Shown piece by piece: positions 1-6,397 of a stretch of DNA of 64,000 nucleotides (positions within the stretch are counted from its first letter, which is position 1; each line of letters starts with the position of its first letter). A program made the position numbers and the translations under genes. The stretch comes from Chthonomonas sp. (GTDB taxonomy: Bacteria; Armatimonadota; Fimbriimonadia; Fimbriimonadales; Fimbriimonadaceae). The notes under the pieces were generated by a model. The model searched no databases, had not been told where the DNA came from, and saw nothing but the letters and a program-made list of their open reading frames with translations. The stretch is taken from assembly GCA_016788425.1 (NCBI GenBank), contig JAEURQ010000003.1, forward strand, positions 217,282 to 281,281. The letters are read 5' to 3'.

Positions 1-2
1 AG

Positions 3-1310
3 CCGACGTTGGTGGTGCTGCCGTCCTCAACTGACCAAGTGGTGGAACTCATTCGCATCTGCGCCCGGCATGGTGTTCCGTTTACGACTCGTGGCGCGGG
101 CACCGGCTTAAGCGGCGGCGCAACGCCCGCCCTCGGCGGATTGGTGATTTCCACCAAAAGGTTAAATAAGATTTCCGAGATAGAAGTTGGCGAGCGGATG
201 TTGCGCGCGGGTGCTGGGGTGGTGAATGTCGCCATTACGCAAGCGGTTGCGCAGGCGGGTTTGCACTTTGCGCCCGACCCCAGTAGCCAGAGCGTCGCCA
301 CGTTGGGCGGCAACATCGGCGAGAATTCCGGCGGCCCCCACACGCTAAAGTACGGCGTGACCGCAGCTCACATTCTGGGTCTGACTCTGGTGGATGATCA
401 CGGCGACGTGCACGAATTCGCGCCCCATCGCAATCCGCCTTGGCCGGACTTTGCGCAAGCGGTGATTGGCAGCGAAGGTACTGTCGGCGTCGTGACCGAA
501 GCGTGGTGCAACCTTGAGCCTTCGGCTCCGTACGTGCAAACGGGGCTGATTTCATTTGCCAGCGTTCGCCAGGCGACTGACTTTATCAGCGCGGTGATTG
601 CCGATGGCGTGGTGCCTGCCGCGCTGGAAATGATGGATCGCAACATCCTTTTCGCGTTGCGCGAGGCCTTTGGATTGAGCTATCCCGCCGGCACCGAAGC
701 CCTGCTACTGGTCGAATTTGATGGCGACGATGCGCAAGCCGTGCAAAGCACTATGCAAGCGGTTGCGCAACTCGCGTCTAGGTTCGAAGCGATCGCCGTT
801 GAGATGGCCACCAACGAGGATGAACGCAAGAAATTGTGGACCGCCCGCAAGAAAGGCGTGGGCGCCATGGGGCGTCTCGCGCCGAGCATCGTCACTCACG
901 ACGGCGTGATTCCGCGCAGCCGCCTGCCCGAGATGCTGGAGCTGGTGTACCAGGTCGCCGAGGAACGCGGGATCGGCGTGGCGAACATCTTCCACGCCGG
1001 CGACGGCAACCTGCACCCGTGCTTCTACTTCGACGACCGCGACCCCGAGCAGGTGCGGGCGGTGGTGGAGGCGGGCGAGATTATCCTGCGCAAATGCGTG
1101 GAACTCGGCGGCAGCCTCACCGGCGAGCACGGCATCGGATTCGAGAAAAGCGACCTGCTGGGGTTGCAGTTTTCCGATGACGACCTGGCTTTGCAGCGCG
1201 ACATACAGGCGATTTTTTGCGGATCGAGCAATAGCAACCCGTGCAAGGTGCTGCCCTTGGGCAAGGGTTGCTCCGAGCACCGATCGCGGTGGCGAGGCTC
1301 CGCGTGGTAA
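3..1310 (+). CDS. glcD: Glycolate oxidase FAD subunit GlcD-like, 5' truncated by window edge
   Basis: FAD-linked oxidase of the glycolate/D-lactate dehydrogenase family, which oxidises 2-hydroxy acids and passes electrons to an iron-sulfur subunit. The frame is open to the window edge and the first residues (PTLVVLPSSTDQV) are already inside the FAD-binding domain, so the true start lies upstream. Visible motifs are the RGAGTGLSGG flavin-binding segment, the GGNIGENSGGPHTLKYG segment, GSEGTLG-like GSEGTVGVVTEA, and near the C-terminus HAGDGNLHP and GGSLTGEHGIG, which are characteristic of the family. The usual C-terminal FDPxxxxNPGK tail reads FCGSSNSNPCK here, so it is degenerate. The gene overlaps glcE and begins a glcDEF operon. 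Confidence 0.93.
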   Translation, partial: PTLVVLPSSTDQVVELIRICARHGVPFTTRGAGTGLSGGATPALGGLVISTKRLNKISEIEVGERMLRAGAGVVNVAITQAVAQAGLHFAPDPSSQSVATLGGNIGENSGGPHTLKYGVTAAHILGLTLVDDHGDVHEFAPHRNPPWPDFAQAVIGSEGTVGVVTEAWCNLEPSAPYVQTGLISFASVRQATDFISAVIADGVVPAALEMMDRNILFALREAFGLSYPAGTEALLLVEFDGDDAQAVQSTMQAVAQLASRFEAIAVEMATNEDERKKLWTARKKGVGAMGRLAPSIVTHDGVIPRSRLPEMLELVYQVAEERGIGVANIFHAGDGNLHPCFYFDDRDPEQVRAVVEAGEIILRKCVELGGSLTGEHGIGFEKSDLLGLQFSDDDLALQRDIQAIFCGSSNSNPCKVLPLGKGCSEHRSRWRGSAW

Positions 1311-2095
1311 CCGCAATCCGCGACCGCGTTTTGGCCGGCCCAAGCGGCTTTGCGCAGCTGGCACGGTGGTCGTTGCCGAGTGAGGCGCTGGTCTTGCAGC
1401 AAACCGCCGAGCCGATGCCGCTAGGCCGCGACATCATTGAGCTTTCCGCCGCCGATTTGGTGGTCACGGTCGGCACCGGCATGTCCTTGCGACAACTCAA
1501 CGACGAGCTCCGGAGCCACCGCCTCTGCTTGCCCTATTGGCCCGTCGAAGACGCTCTGCGCGACGAGCCCCTGGCTGCACTATTGGGCTTCAACCTGCCC
1601 CACCTCGGCGAGCGCACCTACCGCAGTTGGCGCGAGTGGAGTCTGGGCGCGACGTTGGTCACAGGTACCGGCCGCATCGGCAAGTTTGGTTCACGCGTGG
1701 TCAAGAGCGTGGCGGGCTACGACGGGCACCAGCTGTTCGTCGGCGCGCGCGGGACGCTGGCGGTGGTCGCCGAAATCAACCTGCGCCTGTATCCGTTGGC
1801 CGACCCCCCAGAGCAAAACCTGAGCCCAAACCTCATTCACAGGGTCCGGGCCGCCGATTGCGCAAGCGCTTGCGCAGGCTTGCATGGCTTTTTGCATGAG
1901 CCCACCCACACGATCTACGCCGAAGCCGACGCGCTGGCCGAGATCACCCGCTACCAAGGTGACTTCCTGCTTCGAGCCGGGTGCGGCAAGGCGAATTTTG
2001 CATTCGAGGACCCGTCGCAAGCCCACTATTGGCGACGAGCCCGCGACATCTGGGATCCAGAAAATCGCCTGAATCCGGGGGCGCTCGGCCTATGA
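1304..2095 (+). CDS. glcE: Glycolate oxidase FAD-binding subunit GlcE-like
   Basis: Second FAD-domain protein of the glycolate oxidase complex, about 263 residues if started at the GTG at 1304, which overlaps the glcD stop and has a GGCGAGG sequence six bases upstream. A GTG at 1289 is also possible. Recognisable segments are VTVGTGMSLRQLNDEL, GATLVTGTGRIGKFGSRVVKSVAGYDGHQLFVGARGTLAVV split across the middle (GlcE-type FAD-contact region), and a C-terminal WDPENRLNPGAL that matches the FDPxxxLNPGK tail of the family. It is shorter than the roughly 350-residue enterobacterial protein. Its end overlaps the glcF start by ATGA, implying translational coupling. Confidence 0.88.
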   Translation: MVTAIRDRVLAGPSGFAQLARWSLPSEALVLQQTAEPMPLGRDIIELSAADLVVTVGTGMSLRQLNDELRSHRLCLPYWPVEDALRDEPLAALLGFNLPHLGERTYRSWREWSLGATLVTGTGRIGKFGSRVVKSVAGYDGHQLFVGARGTLAVVAEINLRLYPLADPPEQNLSPNLIHRVRAADCASACAGLHGFLHEPTHTIYAEADALAEITRYQGDFLLRAGCGKANFAFEDPSQAHYWRRARDIWDPENRLNPGALGL

Positions 2096-3228
2096 AAGAG
2101 CTCGACGAACTCACGACCAAGTGCATCCGTTGCGGATTCTGCTTGGAGGCGTGTCCGACCTTCCGCGAAACCGGCGATGAAACCCAATCGCCGCGCGGCC
2201 GTATCTACCTGGCGCGCAGCGCCGACGAAGGGCGCTTGAGCTTCGACGAGATCGCGCCCGCGCTCGACTCGTGTTTGGGGTGTCGCGCCTGCGAAACCGC
2301 TTGCCCAAGCGGCGTGGAGTACGGCGCGATTCTCGAACTCGCGCGGAGTCGCCAAACCCAACCGCTCGCCCGTCGCGCGTTGCTCGGCATGGTGAGCAAC
2401 GGCTGGTTCTTGCGCGCCCAGCTACTCGCCGGTCGCGTATGGCGGCCGAAGCGCATCCCCAAACTCTTCAGCCCGCAACCGCCCGTCGTGCGGCCACCAC
2501 GTTCTCAACCAAATAGTTGGCAAGCTCCCATCGAGCCCACCACCATCAAGGGCGAGGTCGCCGTGTTGCGCGGCTGCGCGATGGATGTGCTCTTCCCGCG
2601 AGTCCACCAGGCCACCGAGCGTCTGCTCAACCGGGTCGGCTACCGAGTCAATTGGGTGAGCGGCTGTTGCGGCGCGCTCCACGCGCACCAGGGCCAAGCC
2701 GCAAAAGGCGAAAGCATGGCCGAGCAAATCCTTCACCACCACCCCAAGCTCGTGATGAACTCGGCCGGGTGCGGAGCACACTTGCGCGGCATGGCCGAAA
2801 CTAAGCTAGTGGTAGACATCTCCGAGTTCCTACTAACCGAGGGCCTGCTCGACCTTCTCAAAGCGAGCCCGGGCCTCAAGAAAAACATCACCTATCACGA
2901 CGCGTGTCACCTGGCCCACGGTCAAGGCGTGCGGACGGCCCCGCGCGAGCTGCTCGGCGCAATTCCCCAGGCAACACTCATCGAGCTACCCAACGCTGAC
3001 CATTGTTGCGGGAGTGCAGGCGTTTACAACGTCCTGCAACCGCGGATGGCAGGTCAACTCGGCGAAAAGAAACTCGCCGAGATCGGTAAAATAAGATGCG
3101 ACATCGTGGCCATGGGCAACCCCGGCTGCCAAGCCTGGATTGACCAATTGGTGGAGGAGTCGAATACGCCGATTCGCGTCCTCCATACCGCTGAATTGCT
3201 GGAATCTTCGTTCAGCGGCCTCCCTTAA
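2092..3228 (+). CDS. glcF: Glycolate oxidase iron-sulfur subunit GlcF-like
   Basis: Electron-transfer subunit of 378 residues. Two ferredoxin-type 4Fe-4S motifs are complete: C11-C14-C17-C21P and C61-C64-C67-C71P. The C-terminal half has the two cysteine-rich CCG domains (GCCGALHAHQG and HCCGSAGVYN) that bind a further cofactor in heterodisulfide reductase D and GlcF proteins. The start ATG at 2092 overlaps the glcE stop as ATGA, which discards the upstream in-frame extension. It is the last gene of the operon; the next gene begins 313 bases later behind its own promoter. Confidence 0.93.
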   Translation: MKELDELTTKCIRCGFCLEACPTFRETGDETQSPRGRIYLARSADEGRLSFDEIAPALDSCLGCRACETACPSGVEYGAILELARSRQTQPLARRALLGMVSNGWFLRAQLLAGRVWRPKRIPKLFSPQPPVVRPPRSQPNSWQAPIEPTTIKGEVAVLRGCAMDVLFPRVHQATERLLNRVGYRVNWVSGCCGALHAHQGQAAKGESMAEQILHHHPKLVMNSAGCGAHLRGMAETKLVVDISEFLLTEGLLDLLKASPGLKKNITYHDACHLAHGQGVRTAPRELLGAIPQATLIELPNADHCCGSAGVYNVLQPRMAGQLGEKKLAEIGKIRCDIVAMGNPGCQAWIDQLVEESNTPIRVLHTAELLESSFSGLP

Positions 3229-3251
3229 CATGAAAAATTTTGACGAATCGT

Positions 3252-3280
3252 TTCGCAAGCCTCATTCGTATGGGTACAAT
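3252..3280 (+). promoter_or_regulatory. Probable sigma-70 promoter upstream of the speD leader
   Basis: TTCGCA at 3252-3257 and TACAAT at 3275-3280 are separated by 17 bases. Transcription would begin near 3287, giving a leader of about 255 bases before the decarboxylase start. A TTGACG at 3240-3245 is too far from the -10 to be its partner. Confidence 0.5.
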
Positions 3281-3286
3281 TCCCCT

Positions 3287-3541
3287 GCTTAGGAACCGTC
3301 CGGCGAGACACGCGTCTTAATGGGTGGCCTTAGGCCGGGAATCAAGTGTTGGAACTGGGATTGAACGTCCACTCGCAACGGCATGAAAATTGCAAACCAT
3401 TTGGTTTGGAATCCAGTGTCGCTGGGGCGGCCACAGCCTCCAACAGCCGCTTGATTCTCAACATCGACAACACTGGTCGGGTTTCTCCGTCGAGGTCAGT
3501 CTCGGCGTCCGGCAGTAACGAAATTCGTGAGGGAAACTTGA
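3287..3541 (+). ncRNA. Candidate structured leader RNA before S-adenosylmethionine decarboxylase
   Basis: This 255-base stretch has no convincing coding capacity but many long-range complementarities. CCGG 3300-3303 and CGAGAC 3304-3309 can pair with CCGG 3509-3512 and GTCTCG 3499-3504. AGTGTTG 3345-3351 can pair with CAACACT 3468-3474. ACTGGGATT 3354-3362 can pair with AATCCAGT 3410-3417 with one bulge. A 16-base near-palindrome lies at 3393-3408 and a GGCC-TTA-GGCC hairpin at 3326-3336. GAATCAAG 3339-3346 can also pair with CTTGATTC 3450-3457, which would exclude the AGTGTTG helix. Such competing helices are typical of regulatory leaders. It matches no RNA family I recognise, and a free small RNA is also possible. 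Confidence 0.4.
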
Positions 3542-4162
3542 TTGGAATTAACCATTCTTATAGCTAGCTCGATCGTCGCTGGTGCCATTGCACCCATGAC
3601 TGCAGTGGCAACGCGCCGTTCGCTCCGCGACCGGTTCAAAGCGCTGTTCAATAAGCCCACCCCCATGGTCGCATCGGCCCCAACGCCGATCCGGACCCCG
3701 GAAGGTTGGCAACTCATTCAGTGCGAAGACACCGAATCCTTTGTCAAGTGGCTCGGCCACGACGAAAAGGGCCTCCCGTTTAAGGAAGGCGAACTCCCCT
3801 CGCTCGGCAGCCATCTGCTCATCGAAATGTTCGATTGCGAACCGGAATCGATCAAATTCGAAAGCGGCGTCGCCGATGCGATGCTCACCGCCGCCCGCGC
3901 GTCGGAAGCGACCATCGTCGCCGACTCGTTCCACGAGTTCAAACCGTGGGGTGTTTCGGGTGCGGTCGTCATTCAAGAGTCGCACTACACCATTCATACG
4001 TGGCCGGAATTCGGTTACGCCGCCGTGGACCTGTTCTACTGCGGAGGGACGATCAGCGTGCACAACGCGGTGGAACTTTTGGAGAAGCGGTTTAAGCCCG
4101 GTCGAATGAAGTTCCTCGTCGTGCGACGCGGAATGCAAGACGAAGTTCAAGAGCGCGGCTAA
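3542..4162 (+). CDS. speD: S-adenosylmethionine decarboxylase proenzyme with N-terminal hydrophobic extension
   Basis: Makes decarboxylated S-adenosylmethionine, the aminopropyl donor for spermidine synthesis. The class 1b prokaryotic core spans about residues 86-206. The self-cleavage serine that becomes the pyruvoyl group is S147 in ESHYTIHTWPE, with H152 and C167 following at +5 and +20, the same spacing as Ser63, His68 and Cys83 of the Thermotoga maritima enzyme. The TTG start at 3542 has GAGGG eight bases upstream. It gives an unusual 85-residue extension whose first 25 residues are hydrophobic and followed by RRSLRDRFK, like a membrane anchor. An internal ATG at 3596 lacks a ribosome site. 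A foldable leader precedes the gene and a terminator follows it. Confidence 0.9.
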   Translation: MELTILIASSIVAGAIAPMTAVATRRSLRDRFKALFNKPTPMVASAPTPIRTPEGWQLIQCEDTESFVKWLGHDEKGLPFKEGELPSLGSHLLIEMFDCEPESIKFESGVADAMLTAARASEATIVADSFHEFKPWGVSGAVVIQESHYTIHTWPEFGYAAVDLFYCGGTISVHNAVELLEKRFKPGRMKFLVVRRGMQDEVQERG

Positions 4163-4185
4163 TCGGCATCGAACTTGAATAGAAT

Positions 4186-4222
4186 GGCCTTGGGAGTAAA
4201 TTCCCAGGGCCTTTCGAATTTT
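4186..4222 (+). terminator. Rho-independent terminator after speD
   Basis: A 10-base-pair stem (4186-4195 with 4202-4211, one T-G pair) is followed by the T-rich stretch TTTCGAATTTT on the plus strand. Confidence 0.7.
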
Positions 4223-4255
4223 ATCGGACCGTCAAACCGTTTTAACTGAAGAGAA

Positions 4256-5320
4256 ATGAAAAAGAATCACCGCTCCCGGGCCGCGGAAGATACCGTCCAG
4301 GCTTTCCTCGATAGTGCCGGGCGCACCGTGTTTGTGCTGGGGGCGCTGGGCACACTCATCTCGGTGGCGATGTTGGTGTACTACTACTTCCACTTCGCGG
4401 GAGCAAACGACGCCACGGCCGCGCAGATGCAAAACGTCGCGCTCTTCCAAAAGATTCTCACACCCGCTTCCATTTGTCTCGCGCTGGGTTCGGCTTATCA
4501 ATTCTGGGGCGAAGAAATTCTTGGCGTCGTGATGCTCATCGTTGCCGGAGCCTTGTACGCCGCCCCTAGCCTGCTGGCCATGGCCGGAGGCGCGACGCAG
4601 AATAAGGTGGCGCTCGCCTCGGCAAACGCGTTGCCCATTGCGGGGGTCGCGATCGGGGCGGTTGCGGTCGTGGCGGTGGTCATCGAGATCATGCAGCGCG
4701 TGCAAATGCGCAGCACGCTCGGAGCCAAGGGCGACACGCTCAAATATGGCAAGGGCATCAAAGAGGAGAAGGAGACCCAAAACGTGCTCCTTGGCAAGTG
4801 CTGGCAGCTACCCTACTGCCGTAAGTTCGTCCGCGATCTCTGCCCGATTTTCCACGCGAAAACCACGTGCTGGAAGGAACGAGTCGGCTGCATGTGCGAA
4901 GAAAGCGTCATCGCCAACGCCATGAAGGGCGGCGCGATTCCGCGCGACGTGGTCGCCGCGCAGAAGTACATTCCCGTCAACAGCAAGCTCACGCCCAACC
5001 AAAAGGCCGAGCGCTGCCGCAACTGCGTGATCTACAACGAGCGCCAACGACATAAGTACAAGATCGCGCTTCCCGCGACCCTGGTCGGAATGGGGGCCAT
5101 CTACGCTGTGTTCCGCGAGCCGCTAAAGTCGGGCATCTACAACCTGATTCAAGGCACCCAGAGCGTGGCCGACCGCGTGCTGCTGAAGGATAAACCGGGC
5201 GGGGACAACATCCTCATGGCCGAAGGGTTTAAGGAAGTCCTGCTCGTGGTCATCTTCGTCGTGGCGATTGCCTATCTGCTCAAGGTCATTGAGTGGCTGT
5301 TCTTCACGCTCAAGGTCTAG
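4256..5320 (+). CDS. Membrane protein with central cysteine-rich domain, function unknown
   Basis: A 354-residue protein I do not recognise. The N-terminal half has about four hydrophobic segments (residues 23-45, 70-85, 86-106 and 119-137). A soluble central region carries a cysteine cluster: CWQLPYC, LCPIF, TTCWKERVGCMC and, after a gap, RCRNC. This pattern could bind metal or an Fe-S cluster. Two more hydrophobic segments close the protein, ending ILMAEGFKEVLLVVIFVVAI. The start ATG at 4256 has AAGAGA just upstream. The gene follows the speD terminator and ends seven bases before the RtcA-like gene, so those two are probably co-transcribed. The CW..C.........C.....C spacing is the best handle for a family search. 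Confidence 0.8.
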   Translation: MKKNHRSRAAEDTVQAFLDSAGRTVFVLGALGTLISVAMLVYYYFHFAGANDATAAQMQNVALFQKILTPASICLALGSAYQFWGEEILGVVMLIVAGALYAAPSLLAMAGGATQNKVALASANALPIAGVAIGAVAVVAVVIEIMQRVQMRSTLGAKGDTLKYGKGIKEEKETQNVLLGKCWQLPYCRKFVRDLCPIFHAKTTCWKERVGCMCEESVIANAMKGGAIPRDVVAAQKYIPVNSKLTPNQKAERCRNCVIYNERQRHKYKIALPATLVGMGAIYAVFREPLKSGIYNLIQGTQSVADRVLLKDKPGGDNILMAEGFKEVLLVVIFVVAIAYLLKVIEWLFFTLKV

Positions 5321-5326
5321 TTCGCC

Positions 5327-6388
5327 ATGGCCACCGCACCCACCCCCACCATCCTCAACGGATCCTACGGCGAGGGCGCGGGGGCCCTCCTGCGCACGGC
5401 GTTGCTTATGTCGGCGATGACCCGCCAAAGCGTGCGGGTGCACAACATTCGCGGCGCCACCCGCCGGCCGGGACTGAGCAGCGAGGACCTCACCTTTACC
5501 GAGCTTCTGGCCAAAACCTGCGACGCCGAACTGAGCGGGGCCGAGCTCCGAAGCAACGACCTCACCTTCGCGCCGCGCCGCGACATCCACCCGGTTCACC
5601 TGCGCGCGAGCGTGGGCGACCACGAAAAGGGTTCGGTGCCGGGCAACGCGCTGATTATCCTGCAAGGGCTCTTGCCGGCCCTGGCGCGCGGCGGCGGCAT
5701 GAGCAAGGTCATCCTCGAAGGCGAGACGTACAACCCCTCCACGCTCACCTACGACGCCTTTGAGCATGTGACGCTGCATCTGCATCGCCAGCAAGGCGTG
5801 GTCGCGTTCCCGCAGCTCGAAATGGCAGGCTTCGGCTACGCCAACTATGGCGAGGTCGGGCTGGAAGTGGAACCCAGCGCCTTTCGCGGCATCCGGTGGG
5901 ATTCGCGCGGGCCGCTAGTGGGGGCCGGGGCGATCATCGCGCACAGCGAGATTCAGGCGTCCAGCATCGATCGCGGATTGGAGGCGCTCCACGGGCATTT
6001 TCAGTCGCTCGGCATTCGGGCCGAAATCTCCGCACAAAAGGTCAACTCGCGAAGCCCCGGCGTGCACGTCACCACATGGGTGGAGTTTGAACGCGGCCTC
6101 GGTACTGGCCAAGCCACCGGCCAGCGCGGAGTCAAGATGGAAACCGTCTGCCAATCGGCGATTTCTGCGTTAACCAATTGGTTAGATACCGACGCCACGC
6201 TTGACCCCTACCTGGCCGATCAGGCGCTGCTTATCGCCGCGCTCTGCGAGGAGCCGACCACCTATTCGACCAGCGCCGTAACCAAACGGTTAACAACCAT
6301 GGCCTGGGTGATCAAGGAGTTTCTGCCGATCCACATCACGATCATGGGGCAGGAAGGGTACGGCGGCGTCGTGACGGTTAAGCGGTAA
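5327..6388 (+). CDS. rtcA: RNA 3'-terminal phosphate cyclase-like protein, catalytic His replaced
   Basis: RtcA-fold protein of 353 residues, the normal length. Family hallmarks are GSYGEGAGALLRTAL at the N-terminus, the RPGL segment, SVPGNALIILQGLLPAL in the middle, and LADQALLIAAL plus KEFLPIHI near the end. True cyclases make 2',3'-cyclic phosphate RNA ends using a histidine that is adenylylated (His309 in E. coli, in an H-T-x-T or HLLTN context before the FLP motif). Aligning on FLP puts R321 at that site (KRLTTMAWVIKEFLP), so the nucleophile appears missing. The eukaryotic relative Rcl1 also lacks it and is not a cyclase. No rtcB or rtcR lies nearby. Fold assignment is firm; enzymatic activity is doubtful. 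Confidence 0.85.
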   Translation: MATAPTPTILNGSYGEGAGALLRTALLMSAMTRQSVRVHNIRGATRRPGLSSEDLTFTELLAKTCDAELSGAELRSNDLTFAPRRDIHPVHLRASVGDHEKGSVPGNALIILQGLLPALARGGGMSKVILEGETYNPSTLTYDAFEHVTLHLHRQQGVVAFPQLEMAGFGYANYGEVGLEVEPSAFRGIRWDSRGPLVGAGAIIAHSEIQASSIDRGLEALHGHFQSLGIRAEISAQKVNSRSPGVHVTTWVEFERGLGTGQATGQRGVKMETVCQSAISALTNWLDTDATLDPYLADQALLIAALCEEPTTYSTSAVTKRLTTMAWVIKEFLPIHITIMGQEGYGGVVTVKR

Positions 6389-6391
6389 AGT
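6386..6391 (+). promoter_or_regulatory. -10 hexamer for leaderless start of the S9 peptidase
   Basis: TAAAGT lies six bases before the ATG at 6398 and overlaps the rtcA-like stop codon. There is no Shine-Dalgarno sequence. It belongs to a group of similarly placed hexamers in this window. Confidence 0.45.
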
Positions 6392-6397
6392 TGGCGC

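Noticed and set aside
3346-3567. 73-codon frame overlapping the speD start
   Set aside because: The composition is serine- and asparagine-rich without any motif, the start has no ribosome site, and it lies within the foldable leader.
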